A DNA stretch of 64,000 nucleotides from Aphrocallistes beatrix (lineage: Eukaryota > Porifera > Hexactinellida > Sceptrulophora > Aphrocallistidae), in contig OY725496.1 in assembly GCA_963281255.1 (NCBI GenBank), forward strand, positions 3,194,723 to 3,258,722, in the 5' to 3' direction. Under the pieces are notes generated by a model. That model had not been told where the DNA came from and did no database searches. It saw nothing but the letters and a program-made list of their open reading frames with translations. This document shows positions 33,015-45,535 of this stretch, piece by piece (position 1 is the stretch's first letter; every line of letters begins with the position of its first letter). Position numbers and translations under genes: made by a program.

Positions 33015-33420
33015 TAGTAATTAAACCCTGCCTTGACTACCCAGTTAATCAAAATGGAATGTTATTTATTGAAAATATCAAGTTCAATTGAATTAGTTTT
33101 GAAATAATAGTTTTATATAATTTAAGCGAAATGCTGCATACTTATAAAATGTACTACTTACGTAGATTATTAATTAACAAACTTTTTTTAACGAATACTC
33201 GTAACTACGTATGTCTGTATAAAGTGGAAATATGGTATACTATTCAAAAAAACATGTCACAATATGTGATATATCAGATGACTGTCCTAGCATGATGACA
33301 ACATTTCTATTCTGAGATATTTGTTATTAAATATACTCAATTACTTGTATCTAATGTCTTTCTAATCGAAGTAAGTCTTGAGTGTAGTCACAGCGCTAAT
33401 AATTCGAGTTAGCAGATGAG
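33015..33420. other. MTHFD1 upstream region
   Basis: AT-rich with no TATA box at a sensible distance from the ATG. No repeat or gene seen. Confidence 0.4.
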
Positions 33421-36400
33421 ATGGCTGCACAACTGTTGAAAGGAAAGGAGATAGCTGCTGGCATCAGAGATGGAATAAAGCGAAGTATCGATGAGAGGAG
33501 GTTGAAGCACCCTTCTTTCCATCCTCACCTAGCCATAGTGCAGGTAGGGAGTCAGTCAGATTCCAACGTGTACATCAACATGAAGAAGAAGGCAGGGCTA
33601 GAAGTGGGAGTGGACGTGCAGCATGTGAAGCTAGGAGACGAGGCCACAGAACATGAGGTTAGAATGGAGTGCAGTGCCCCGGATCTCAGGGAGGGGCTAG
33701 CCTCCTCCTGAGGGGGTGGCTAGATGCAACCCTGATGGAGTGATGCTGTGGCCGTACATGCTTGCTTATCTGCTGTTTTTAGGTGATATCTGAACTGAGA
33801 GCACTCAACTCAGATCCTCAGGTCCACGGGGTGATCCTACAGCTGCCACTAGCCGGGAACCAGAAGATAGACACTGACAGGTGCACCAACGCCATCTCTC
33901 CACTCAAAGACGTGGATGGACTCACGGACGTGAACGCGGGAAAGCTGTCGAGGGGAGACCTCTCTTGCATGGTTCCCTGCACGCCCCGCGGGGTGATGCA
34001 CCTCATCCGAGAGACGGGCGTGGAGCTAGCCGGCAAGACCGCAGTGGTGCTAGGTCGCAGCAAGATCGTAGGCGCGCCTATGCGCGACCTCCTAACAGCT
34101 CATAACGCCACCGTAACGTCATGCCACTCCCGCACTATGAACCTGCAGAAGGTCGTGTCCACTGCTGACGTGCTGGTGGTAGCTGTCCGGCAGCCCCAGC
34201 TGGTGAGAGGGGACTGGCTGAAGCCAGGGGCTGTGGTGATAGACTGCGGCATCAACTCCCTGCCAGACCCCAGCAAGCAGTCGGGATTCAGATTGGTGGG
34301 AGATGTGGACTTCCAGTCAGCCAGCGAGACAGCTGGCTACATCACCCCTGTGCCAGGGGGTGTGGGTCCTATGACTGTGGCGATGTTGATGATGGCGACA
34401 CTGGAATTGGCAATTCGCAGTCTAGAGGCATCTCTGTCTTCCTGGTCCCTCAGACTGCTGCCTATCAAACCGAAAACTCCTGTTCCAAGCGACCTGGACA
34501 TTGCTAAGAGCCAGACGCCCAAGCAGATAGACGAGCTGGCCGCAGAGATAGGGCTGCTCCCTTCAGAGGTGGAGGCGTATGGGCGAGACAAGGCTAAGAT
34601 CAGACTCTCTGTTCTAGACAGAATTAAGGAAAGGCCTAATGGTAAATAACATATTGGTACGTATGTCTCCAGATGATATTCTCTGGATTAAGTATAATAA
34701 TATATTGCTCCTATGGACACGTTATTCATAGTACCCACTCCATTGAATCAATTAATCTACTTAGCATGGCATGTGTGTACATGGTTTTCGAAACCCGTTT
34801 TGGCATATCGTCTCCATTATATCCTGTTGGGAAGCCATGCCTACAGAAATGCCTTCGGATTGGAAGGGCATCTGATACTAATGTTTATAAATCGATTTCC
34901 TTTTTCAATAAAGGGCAATAGTAAACACATTTAACAAATCGCACTAGTAAGACCACTCATTCCGCTGTTTAACCTTTTTTTTCAAATAAAATGCTTAAGG
35001 CATTCAATAAATTTTCAGGATCAACAATACATCTCAAAAGGTAATTACAATTATGCATTTAAATTCGCTTGGATAATCTTTAGAACAAGATTGTGGTCCA
35101 CGGAAGATATCAGGGGGTCCACAGGGTTAGAAATTTTGTATTACGGTTAATGCGAGGGGTCCAGAGAATATAGGGAGTCCACACTCACTGGTAGGCTGGG
35201 TCAAGAAATGTACAAATGGTCGGATCAACTTCTACCTAAGGGGAAAGTTGCTTTACACCTTTCGAGGATTTTATAAGAAATTTAGATCCTAAAAAAAATT
35301 GATTTGACCCTTGCGATTTTATAGTTTAGATGTGTCACTTCCACACAATTGACTTTAAATCGTCCGAATTGTCAAAATCCTTTGACTTACCCCCTTTAAA
35401 TATATTAATTGGTAGTAGTAAATTTGCTGTCGAACGGTATATAAAGCTAATCTCTATCTCTTAGGATACTAAAGTTATACAGATATTTTTTTCCGTTTTC
35501 TATCATACCCATATTATATCACCCCCTCTTTCTTTCCCATAATTTTAAAACGTACAACACAAGCTTTTTGATCAATTGTTGAATAGAGCAAGATTCAATA
35601 ATTTCATATTCAGTTCATTTAACATATATAATCTTTTTTTTACTCAAAAGCAGGCATTTTTTCTCTCGAGGTTAGTGTTTAAAGAATTAATCCATGTCTC
35701 GCCTCTTCCCCTGTTACTGAATACGAAGCTTTAGTAATCAGTTGGATAGTTCTTTCAACAGCTTGTGTATGGCATGGATATCCTGGAATTTCCATAGGAG
35801 TACACACAATATTAAGTAGTATTTCTTTTGACAAGTGTTTTGTAAAATGTGGTTCTGTGATAAGAGATGTTTCCCAATCAATCATATTCGCGTATGTTTC
35901 AGCAGTGAACATAATGAAGGAATTTTAAATGGGCGTCCAAATGATGAATTTTTGATATGCAGACGGACCTAGAAACATGTTCTATGCAATATCTTTTCTG
36001 CGAGAGTTACCCGAGTATGATCAAGATGTATTTTGTGATGTTCTACAGAGAAATGCATATTTTTTCATCATTTGGACAGATAGAAATTCGCCCATTTAAA
36101 ATTCCTTCATTATGTTCACTGCTGAAACATACGCGAATATGATTGATTGGGAAACATCTCTTATGACAGAACCACCTTTTACAAAACACTTCTCAAAAGA
36201 AATACTACTTAATATTGTGTGTACTCCCATGGAAATTCCAGGATATCCATGCCATACACAAGCTGTTGAAAGAACTATTCAACTGGTTACTAAAGCTTCG
36301 TCTTCAGTAACAGGGGAAGTCAAAAAAAGATTATACATGTTAAATTAACTGAATATGAAATTATTGAATCTTGCTCTATTCAACAATTGATCAACAGACT

Positions 36401-38286
36401 GCCACTAAGGCTAAGGTTTACATATTTCGATTCAACATCTTTTACTAGTATTATACAACTACTACATGTACGTATATTGAATCTACTCAATCTTAGCCAA
36501 AAGTACATTGGAAGCTTAATAATGAGTAATATGCTTATAACATTTGTAAAGTTCGTGTGTAATTACGCATGTCCCTCTGACAGGGTCGTACGTCTTGATA
36601 ACGGCCATCACTCCGACTCCTCTGGGGGAGGGGAAGAGCACCACCACCATCGGGCTGAGTCAGGCGTTGGGTGCTCACGCGAAGAGAAACAGCATCGCCT
36701 GCATCAGACAGCCATCTCAGGGCCCTACGTTCGGAATCAAGGGGGGCGCTGCTGGGGGAGGATACTCACAGGTGATACCAATGGAGACTTTCAACCTGCA
36801 CTTGACAGGTGATATACACGCTGTCTCAGCTGCGAACAACCTGCTAGCCGCGGCTATTGACGCCCGATTCTTCCACGAGTCTACTCAAAGTGATGAGGCG
36901 CTGTTCGAGCGGTTAACCACTGACAAGCAGAATGCGAGGAGGTTCAGTGAGTCCCAGCTGCGGCGGCTGGAGAGACTGGGGATAACGGAGAGGGACCCGA
37001 CCCGCTTCAGCGCAGCAAACAAGAAGCTGTTCAGCAGACTGGACATAGATCCGGAGCGGGTCCTTTGGCACCGAGTAGTGGACATCAGTGACAGATTCCT
37101 GAGGAAAATGACGGTGGGACAGAGTGCTACTGAGAAGGGGTTTACGAGGGAGACCCAGGCTGATATCAGCGTGGCTAGCGAGGTGATGGCAGTGCTCAGT
37201 CTCTCCAAAACCTTCTCTGAACTAAAGGAGAAACTGGGTCGTATGGTGGTAGCTTACAGCAGGAGCGGGAGTCCCGTGCTCGCAGATGATATCGGAACGG
37301 CGGGGGCGATGGCAGTCCTACTGAAAGAAGCTCTCTATCCCAACTTGATGCAGACCATGGAGGGCACGCCTGTCATTGTGCACTGCGGACCCTTCGCTAA
37401 CATCGCACACGGGAACTCATCTGTGCTAGCAGACCTGATCGCATTGAAGCTGGTAGGGGAGCACGGGTTTGTGGTCACAGAAGCAGGGTTCGGGGCGGAC
37501 ATTGGCATGGAGAAGTTCTGCGATATTAAGTGTCGTTACAGCGGACTCTCGCCTGACTGTATGGTGATGGTAGCGTCCGTCCGCGCTCTCAAGATGCACG
37601 GTGGGGGGCCTGTCGTCACCCCCGGCAAGCCTCTGGACCAAGTGTACACGCAGGAAAACCTCGAACTGGTGAAGGCAGGCTGCTCCAATCTCCGTAAGCA
37701 GGTGGAGAATGCGCGGTTGTACGGGGTACCTGTGGTAGTGTGTGTGAATAGGTTCTCTAGTGACACGCCGAGTGAGGTGGAGCTGGTGCTTGCACAGGCG
37801 TTAGAAGCTGGGGCATTCGAAGCTGTCGTCTCTAACCACTGGGAAGAGGGGAGCGTGGGAGGGGCTCCACTCGCGGAGGTAGTGGTGCGGGCAGTAGACC
37901 AACCCAGACAGTTCCGATTCCTCTATCCTCTAGAGATGAGTATTGTTGATAAGATGCGAACGATTGCTACCAAAATCTATGGAGCCGCGGATATAGAGAT
38001 AACGCCGGAAGTACAGGATAAGATTGATAAGCTAACCAGTGATGGGATGGACAAATTACCGATATGCATGGCCAAGACCAATCTCTCCCTCTCACACGAC
38101 CCCTCCCTAAAAGGGGCTCCCACTGGATTCACAGTCCCAATTAAGGACATCCGTCCCAGTGCAGGGGCTGGGTTCTTATTTCCACTGCTCGGACCCATCA
38201 TGACGATGCCAGGTCTCCCCACCAGACCGGCTTTCTTTGATATCGACCTAGACGCGGAGAGTGGAGAGATATATGGCCTGTTTTGA
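33421..38286 (+). CDS. MTHFD1: C1-tetrahydrofolate synthase (trifunctional MTHFD1), three exons
   Basis: Exons 33421-33657, 33783-34641 and 36584-38286 splice in frame (GAG|GTG, then AATG|GG) to 932 residues; human MTHFD1 has 935. It interconverts formate, 10-formyl-, 5,10-methenyl- and 5,10-methylene-tetrahydrofolate in the cytosol. The dehydrogenase/cyclohydrolase domain (about 1-300) has the catalytic pattern Tyr51/Lys55 (NVYINMKKK), Gln99 (VILQLPL) and Asp124 ([10 protein letters not shown]), the NADP-site [12 protein letters not shown] and the end [14 protein letters not shown]. The 10-formyl-THF synthetase domain (about 310-932) has the ATP loop [52 protein letters not shown] and the C-terminal [16 protein letters not shown]. 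All key residues are present, so it should be active in all three functions. There is no mitochondrial presequence. Intron 2 (1942 bp) contains an inverted duplication of a transposase fragment. Confidence 0.97.
35572..36392. repeat. Inverted duplication of a transposase fragment inside MTHFD1 intron 2
   Basis: Two arms, about 35572-35930 and 36095-36392, are complementary and nearly identical. Each encodes the same peptide ([17 protein letters not shown] ... [20 protein letters not shown] ... SVTGE), on the minus strand in the left arm and on the plus strand in the right. The CHTQAVER motif recalls the C-terminal end of the same transposase-like family as the relic at 30.3-30.8 kb (from memory). 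The left arm retains the continuation EEARHGLIL, and the right arm diverges into KKRLYML. The intron transcript could fold into a long hairpin. Confidence 0.75.
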
Positions 38287-39135
38287 GGCATTATTCACTT
38301 AACGCAACGAAATATCCTCTTTGTTTAGATTTCTGTTTTGTGCCGTTTTTGTTTCAGAACCTCTGGCTTTGATTTATACTGCAATTTGTATTCACTTATT
38401 ATTATTTACTTTTGTCCTCAGTGAATGTTTCAAACCAAATAAGGGAACTGATTTTTAATTTTATTCGTATTATAGCAACATTTGATATTCATTGTCCGCA
38501 TAAATTAAATAATACAGTTTCAGTTATGGACCAATATATTTTGTAAATACAAAATGACACGTTGGTCCCTAACTGTAAAACTATAGTATTTAGGCGAATA
38601 CATTATATTATAAGTGACTACGAAGTCGCCTATTACCTATCATATGACATCTTTTATCAATGTCTAGCACTTACGATTATTGAGATATAGTCCAAATTAG
38701 TCAGATTACATTTCCCTAGCAACGTAGGAATGTGTATACATTCACACTTATTAACACTGTTATTATGACTGCGTAAAGCATGCAGAAAAAAATTCTAAAT
38801 TAGTCGTAATTACAGCTTGTTGTGCAATATAATGTTGATTATACATATATACTATTGTTTATATATGCCGGTAATAAATTTCAATGATCTTGCACAGGAG
38901 ACGAAATTTTATCAGTGATGTGAATGAACCTGATATACTAACCAATCCCTGGTCAAAAAAAAATAGAGACCCCCATTGCCCTAGTGTATAGAATGCTATG
39001 GTCTATATAATATGATAATATCCAAATATACATACGCCATGAAAATATTTAATTAATATTTTTCTAATAATAAAGCCAAAAGTATATTTTCAGGTCATAA
39101 TGACCTTTGATCTATTAAATGTGGATTACTACCTA
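38287..39135. other. MTHFD1 3' flank with a faint family M remnant
   Basis: No canonical AATAAA is seen close to the stop. Positions about 38630-38900 resemble family M weakly (CTAGCAACGTAGGAATGT, ATATATGCCGGTAATA), so an old copy is likely. Confidence 0.45.
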
Positions 39136-39470
39136 GGTTGACTAATTCATGAATTAATGAATAATTCGAATAATTCATAATTCATCAAGCCTGCGAAGAA
39201 TTATTCAAAATTGAAAGTTTTTGCAACAAAATATCATGAATTATATGAATGAATTTTTCGAATAATTCTTAATTCAGGATTCTGAATCATTCGAATAATT
39301 CATATTTCCTGAATTATGAATAATTCCTAATTCAGGAATTATGAATTATTCGAATTATTCATTAATTCGTGAATTAGTCAACTTAGCTTATGATTGACTA
39401 ATTCATGCTGAATTATGAATTATTCGAATAATTCATAATTCTTTGCCATTTTTTAATGAATTAGTCAACT
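39136..39470. mobile_element. Family H foldback element, copy 2
   Basis: 335 bp, TA-flanked, nearly identical to 10822-11160 over its whole length; only small indels and a few substitutions separate them (for example ATTCGTGAATT here for ATTCATGAATT). Confidence 0.88.
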
Positions 39471-39504
39471 TAGATTACTACTAATAATAATAATGTACAA
39501 TATA

Positions 39505-39668
39505 ACTCGGATAAACGCACCCCTCCGGGAAGCGGAAAAAGTATGTACTAACCGATTTGATATTACATAGGAATATATTAAATGAATTTTGGTTCAGAGA
39601 AATGAGTACGTACTAAGCCAAAGTACGTTTTATCCAGAGTACGTACTAACCAAGTTCTAATGTATACT
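39505..39668. mobile_element. Degenerate family C pogo-like MITE
   Basis: In reverse orientation relative to the copies at 48.6 and 58.5 kb it keeps CACCCCTCCGGGAAGCGG, CTCTGAACC-complement (GGTTCAGAGAAATGAG) and AGTACGTACTAACCAAGTTC near the end. The ends are worn. Confidence 0.7.
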
Positions 39669-41752
39669 TGTATTAATATAGCGCAGTCCATATATTAGAT
39701 GAGTCCATATTAATGTGTGTGCGCTGAATTCTACTTATTCGAAAACACTCAATTGGGCGACGGTAATCTTATTTAGATTTGAAGAGGGCTATTAAGCGAT
39801 TAGTGACAAAATTAATTTGGGCAATATTTCTGTATATCTACTCATGATCATGCATCCAATAATACATGTAGTAGAGGTGCACAGTTCTAAAATGAGTGCT
39901 CTACAACAAAGAGACAATCACTCCTTTTTTTGTAGTCGAGCGGGCAATAAAGTTTTATGACATTTTTCACTTGAATTAATCAATTTCTCGAAGCCCAAGA
40001 TACATTATAATGTCATCCTAACTTAGAAGCATTCAAAACCGTATAAGAAACACTTACAAACACTTTAATTAGAAGCATTCAAGACTGCATAAAAAACACC
40101 TAAAAGAGTACAATGTAAAATGGCTTCAATGATGCTTGCGTGTGACAACTTATTTACTATGGTCTGTAGTATGATGTCCCATCATGGATAATCATTATCA
40201 AGCATACTTTCTCCATGAGTCTGTTTTTAATGCTGGACCTGCAAATAGCACAATTTCAAGACAAAGTGGTGAACTTTATTATTTTGATTGCGATGGTGTG
40301 AGATTCAAAACCATAGAAACTATCAAAGCATTATAATCTAAACGCCTGATCGACAACTGTTATCCAGCAGGGTGTCTTAAAAGTTCTGTAACTAATTTTG
40401 CCGATGTATTATACTTAAACAAATAGATCTAACATCCGATACCTCTTTTTAACTAATAATATGAATGATTATCTTAGCTATTTTGCTTTCCAAATTCCAA
40501 TGGCCTGTATTTCTCAATTTATTTGCTATGGTGGATCGAATTAGTGGCATTTTGTTTACCCAATGAAATTCATTGTTTATACATGTACATGTTTTCCAAG
40601 AATCTTTCATTTTTGCTAATTAATTTGTTTGGCATAACATTAATTCTATTTTCACTTTGTTATTACAGAATTTCGGCTTCGATTCTCACATAAATACCTC
40701 TCAACCCCCTTGTCTCAGGGAATGCTTTGTTTAAAGAAATGAGATTTTAACTACTAATATTGGGTATTTCGCTATGTATAATCCGATTTTGTACTTTTTG
40801 TATGGCTTTTGTATGGCCGCAATGTGAATATTTCATAAGATGCAGTGAAATCTGCTATAACAGACCCAATGGACTGGCTAAAAATGACCGTGCTATACAG
40901 GTATCCGTTATAGCTAGTTCCACTGTATTGACGTGTGTATATAAGATTGCATACACGTATGTATATCTCAATCTCACATCTCTGTGGGTGTTGTAATAGA
41001 GCACTATCGGTCTTCAAACCCGTAGGCCGTTTATGGTTCTGCAGGGCTTAGGCCTCGAAATTTTGCAAGACTGGCTACGATGCATTCTGTCTACGAGATG
41101 TGCCCGCCAGAGCATATTACGGGGTAAATCTTAGTCACTTCAAGTGCGCCCTTTTTACTTATCGCCTACGTAATTATATTGTCTAGTTAAGTTAACTGGT
41201 CGTGTCGAATTGTATTTCGCATATTACCAGTAAGATCGGATCACAAAATAATGACCGCTTCCCACTCTGCTGGAAACAATATTTCAACGAAAGTACAACT
41301 ATGTATAGATTATTTCAATATGTAGAATCCAAATTTTGCACTTAGAATGTGGATATTTCATAATATGGTTACAATATGTGAACCTTGAACTGAAATTGTT
41401 TATTAATTTATTCAAATTATTATTCAATTGATATAGAATTTCCCACTTTACTATGATATTATTCAAGTTTGTGACCTTTTCTTCTATTGATGAAATAATT
41501 GATGTTCGTAGATTAAAATTCGTGGCTTCTCAATCCTTATTTAATAATCCGATAAATGTTTATCAGCTTTGTTGAAATTTATGGTCAATATCATTCTGAT
41601 CCAATTATTTTATTCATCCTAGTTTACAGTTAAATCTTGGAATTATGCACGTGTGTCCATTATATCACCTAGGTAGATGTTATCTACAATAAAGAACAGG
41701 GTTTCTTCATATTTAATGCATATATTCACATATACTACATACAGTATGGTAT
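39669..41752. other. Intergenic DNA upstream of the ABCG gene
   Basis: AT-rich, with direct near-repeats around 40.02-40.10 kb (TTAGAAGCATTCAA twice, 50 bp apart). Apart from the small element at 40843-40925 nothing is recognised. Confidence 0.4.
40843..40925. mobile_element. Very small pogo-like MITE (83 bp)
   Basis: The ends CAGTGAAATCTGCTATAAC and GTTATAGCTAGTTCCACTG are imperfect inverted repeats of the Tigger type. Flanks are not clear TA duplications. Confidence 0.6.
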
Positions 41753-41760
41753 TATATAAA
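41753..41760 (+). promoter_or_regulatory. Possible TATA box of the ABCG gene
   Basis: TATATAAA lies 32 bp before the ATG. If used, transcription would start only a few bases before the coding region, so the leader would be extremely short; alternatively it is chance in AT-rich DNA. Confidence 0.35.
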
Positions 41761-41791
41761 TAAAGAGCTTATCTTCACTTGTATTTGTGCA

Positions 41792-43735
41792 ATGAATAAC
41801 ATAGTTTTATCGTCATCCAGAGGCAATATTAACAATAGTTATTCCGCTATTAATGATTCATCTCAGTTCGTCTCATATCACAACATATCATATACAATCA
41901 AGAAAAACATATTCCTTTGTCGAAAGAAGAAAACAGTTCTGAGAGATGTGTGTGGAGTCATGCATTCGGGTCTCAACGCCATCATGGGACCTACTGGAAG
42001 CGGGAAGACTACGCTGATGGATATTTTAGCTGATCGCAAAGATAAGCGATGCTTAACTGGACGCGTGTTTATGAATGGGACTACACCCAGCAGTTTGAAA
42101 CATATGACAGGCTACGTTACACAGGATATCTTTCTTCAGGATATGATTACAGTCAGAGAATCAATATTCTTTTCAGCCAATCTGCGACTTCCTCGTTCAA
42201 TCTCATACAAGGAAAAACGTAACCGTGTCCAAGGAGTAATCGACTGTTTAGGATTGACCAAAGTATCAGAATCTCGAATTGGAAACTGTTTTATGCGTGG
42301 AATTTCTGGCGGTGAGTTGAGACGAACACATATCGCAATGGAACTCGTCATTTCTCCCTCCATTCTCTTTCTTGATGAACCGACTTCAGGTCTCGACGCG
42401 TACACCTCTGTAGAACTCATTAAGACCCTGAAGAACCTCTGTAAAGAAGGTAGACTCATTGTTGTTGCAATTCACCAGCCACGTTATGCGATTTATCAGC
42501 TGTTTGATACAATAACACTATTGTCTCAAGGCCATACGGTCTATCATGGAAGTGCTAAGTCTGCATTGGAATATTTTTCACTACAAGGTTACCCATGTCC
42601 AGATCGAGAAAATCCAGCTGACTTTTTCCTTGACACAATTGCAAGAGATGAAATTAAACATCAGGATTATAGTAGAGATGATAATGGTTGGTCCCAAATA
42701 GCTCAATCTCCGCTCCCACTTCATAGCTTGTATGAAAAGTCCGCTCTGAACTCTAGATTACAAAATAATCTTGTGAGTATCTGCTCCTCCATCTCTCTAC
42801 TTCATTCTTCTAATCATAAGCATAAGGGCTACTCAGTTAATTTTCTATGGCAACTCTATTTTATTGGAATTCGTTCTACAAAATTCTTATTTCGTTCACC
42901 TGCTGAATTTATCTTGATGTTTCTATCCTCTCATTTAATGTCCATTATAATAGGAATTATTTATTGGAACCTGGATCTTTCCTTCGAAGGACTTCAAAAT
43001 AGGGTTGGAGCAATGTTTCTTGACGTAGTATTGGTTTTATCTCTAAACCTGGCTTGCATCGAAACCTTTCAACGTTCTAAGCTATTATTCATTCACGAAA
43101 ATTCGCATGGATATTATCGAGTTTCTAGTTTCTTGATCTCAAACGTCTTCCTAGACATTATGGTTAAACGAATCGCGACAACAACTACTTCTACCATCAT
43201 ATGGTATTACATGATCGGTTTGAAATCCAATATTTCTAACTTGAGCATTTTTTTGCTTGTTCAGCTGATTACCATAATATGTTCTGCAACTTTGCAATTC
43301 TTACTCAGTTCCTACACGAATTCCTTCGCCGTTGCCTTAATTCTTAGCGGATTTACATATGTCATAATGATGGTATTCGGTGGTCTACTAGTCAATTTAA
43401 CCTCTCTCACTGTGTGGCTCCAATGGCTTCAATACTTAAGTTTCTACCGTCTATCTCTTTCAAGCATGCTCATTAATGAATTAGTAGGACTTGACTTTTG
43501 CTATGATTTCTTCCGCACCATAACCCCTGATGGCAGTTGCTTTAATACAAGTTTCAATTTGGCCGGTAAAACATTGTCTTCCATCCAGACAGGGGAAGAT
43601 TATCTAACCTCCCAAGGTATCCCATACAGTGAGCCGTTTGACCAATGGAGTGGAATTGTTGGGTTATTTGGTTATACTGCAGTTCTCATATTACTAACTT
43701 ACGTATCTTTAAGGCTGCTCCGCAAGGGAAATTAG
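41792..43735 (+). CDS. ABCG2-like half transporter, intronless
   Basis: An ATP-driven efflux half transporter that should dimerise in the plasma membrane. The 647 residues (human ABCG2 has 655) are in the ABCG order, ATPase first. The ATPase domain has SYHNISYTIK, Walker A GPTGSGKTT (66-74), the Q-loop GYVTQDIF, the signature ISGGELRR, Walker B ILFLDEPTSGLDA and the H-loop VAIHQPRYAIYQLFD. NPADFFLD precedes the linker. The membrane domain from about residue 365 has six hydrophobic segments, including LMSIIIGIIYWNLD, ILSGFTYVIMMVFGGLL and the last one near GLFGYTAVLILLTYVSL, with a cysteine-containing external loop (CYDFF...GSCFN) between the fifth and sixth. The ABCG2 branch is favoured over white/scarlet by its overall pattern. 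Base use is AT-richer than in MTHFD1. AATAAA is at 43845-43850. Confidence 0.95.
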   Translation: MNNIVLSSSRGNINNSYSAINDSSQFVSYHNISYTIKKNIFLCRKKKTVLRDVCGVMHSGLNAIMGPTGSGKTTLMDILADRKDKRCLTGRVFMNGTTPSSLKHMTGYVTQDIFLQDMITVRESIFFSANLRLPRSISYKEKRNRVQGVIDCLGLTKVSESRIGNCFMRGISGGELRRTHIAMELVISPSILFLDEPTSGLDAYTSVELIKTLKNLCKEGRLIVVAIHQPRYAIYQLFDTITLLSQGHTVYHGSAKSALEYFSLQGYPCPDRENPADFFLDTIARDEIKHQDYSRDDNGWSQIAQSPLPLHSLYEKSALNSRLQNNLVSICSSISLLHSSNHKHKGYSVNFLWQLYFIGIRSTKFLFRSPAEFILMFLSSHLMSIIIGIIYWNLDLSFEGLQNRVGAMFLDVVLVLSLNLACIETFQRSKLLFIHENSHGYYRVSSFLISNVFLDIMVKRIATTTTSTIIWYYMIGLKSNISNLSIFLLVQLITIICSATLQFLLSSYTNSFAVALILSGFTYVIMMVFGGLLVNLTSLTVWLQWLQYLSFYRLSLSSMLINELVGLDFCYDFFRTITPDGSCFNTSFNLAGKTLSSIQTGEDYLTSQGIPYSEPFDQWSGIVGLFGYTAVLILLTYVSLRLLRKGN

Positions 43736-43844
43736 TTCCTACATATATTTATGGTAGCTAGGGTGTTCACTGTGTATTATAATAGTTATATTCTTTGAAT
43801 GTTAATTACAAATTTGCTAAATATAATGTTTGATTTAATAATTA

Positions 43845-43850
43845 AATAAA
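43845..43850 (+). terminator. Polyadenylation signal of the ABCG gene
   Basis: AATAAA 110 nt after the stop codon. Confidence 0.55.
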
Positions 43851-44389
43851 TTGTTCCAAATAACATCAATCGTACAGTTTAAAGAATCTCCAATTGGTTC
43901 AATATACACATAGTCCAGACCCGTAAAAATATTGGTTAGGTTGTCGTAAATGTAAAAATAGTAGAAATTAGAAGCTCAACTCTGAGCTGAGGTTATCAAA
44001 ATAATTATTTTGTGATAAAATATATTCGAAATCGCTTTGTTAACCCGGATATAAGATATATCAGCGTTTGGAGGTAATTACTATGAAAGTTTGTAAACAA
44101 GAGGAGTTTGAAGAAGACCTTCTGCGTGCACAACTCCAAACACTTGGTATCCACTTTCAGAGCGTAAGAGAGACACAAAACAATCCCGATAGTCCCTGAA
44201 TCAAGTCCTCTTTCACCTCCATCCTCGTCTAAAGTGGTAGAGGAACAAAAAAAAAAGTCCCTTACCGATTTGATATAAAACTAATACAAATAAACATATT
44301 ATACAAATTCGTCGTCAAAACGTTTAATATATTCCCCCTTCAACTTTCTGCACCGATCCTATCTCTGACAATTTTTCTATACCTGTGGC
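43851..44389. other. Intergenic DNA
   Basis: A 38-codon open frame at 44083-44199 (EEFEEDLLRAQLQTL) resembles transposase-type helices but is too short to call. Nothing else is recognised. Confidence 0.4.
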
Positions 44390-45370
44390 GATGAAATTTG
44401 GGGGGTACCTCTGACCCAGTGATTTACCGCCCGCTCCAAGTCTTTAAATTCGCTAATCTTTTGCCACGCAGCGGTTTTTTCATTTCTCCGAATAGCCAAT
44501 AATCGATCGGTGCTAGGTATGGGCTATAAGGTGGGTGTGGAAGGCATTCAAACTTTCAAAGCCTAAGCGCCGAATAGCGTCATTTGTTTTACTACTGACT
44601 TGGGGCCTCGCGTTATCATGTTGCAGCAGAATGCTACGGGTGAGTTTGCCACGCCTCTCTCGTTTTATCACTTCCCTCAATTCTTCTAATTCCCTTACGT
44701 AGTAGTCATTATTGAATATTGGTGGTACTTTTCTCAGGAAGCCAGTCAATTGACAATATACCCTTTATATCCCAAAATACTGTGACCATACGTTTGCCTG
44801 CCGATGGAGCACACTTTACCTTGATAGGGACGGCTTCACGGCTTCCACTGACTACTTTGGAATTTACTTACTGGTTCATAGTAACGGAACCACGATTCAT
44901 CCCCGGTGACTATGCGATCTAAGAAGTCTTTCTCACTACGCCATGATTTAAGTAAATCACGACTACATTTCACTCTCTCTCGCTTTTGTTCTTCTGATAA
45001 AAGTTTCGGCACCCATCTTGCCACAACCCTTGTCATTTCTAGTTCATCCCTGATAATCCTATGAATGGTTGATTTTGGGGACCCAGTCCTCTCCTCTAAC
45101 TACCTGACAGTAGCACGTATATCCTCATCCAGTGCTCTCTCTATCAACTCAATGTTAGTGAGGATGCTTGATGATTTTGGGCGGCCTGTACAGAGATCGT
45201 CCTCAATGGTATCCCATCCATCTTCAAATTGCTCAATCCATTTATAAATAGTTGACCTGGTCATCCCCATACACAATGCGCATTTCTTCTAAGATCTCTC
45301 TACGCGATTTACCTTCTTCCAATAAAAAATGAATAACGCTACTGTGTTAAAACTGGCATTCTATTTTTCA
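44390..45370 (-). pseudogene. mariner transposase pseudogene
   Basis: Reverse-strand pieces in several frames follow the mariner order: an N-terminal helix-turn-helix (YSFFIGRR, then FEDGWDTIEDD, TGRPKSSSI), the linker WVPKLLSEEQKRERV, the first catalytic Asp in IVTGDESWFRYYEP, the second in ILLQHDNARPQ, and the block HPPYSPYLAPIDYWLFG. In active mariners the last block is SPDLAP with the third catalytic Asp; here it is SPYLAP. At least three frame changes occur. It is clearly dead. The element ends could not be placed. Confidence 0.85.
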
Positions 45371-45535
45371 TGCCTTCTCGGTGACACACGGCTGTGTATT
45401 AAGTAGGCCATGAACGGATACATTCTATCTCCAGCTTTTTGCGAAAATGATGGGGTGGGTTCTATTCACAATTACCCATAACATTTTCATACAATCATGT
45501 TCGTATATACTTTAATTTGTAAAAATAAAATTCAT

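Noticed and set aside
35679..36348. Two CHTQ-type open frames as host genes in MTHFD1 intron 2
   Set aside because: They are inverted copies of the same fragment and lack the rest of the protein; best read as transposon pieces.
44083..44199. 38-codon frame with EEFEEDLLRAQLQTL
   Set aside because: Too short, no flanking splice evidence; only a possible transposase scrap.
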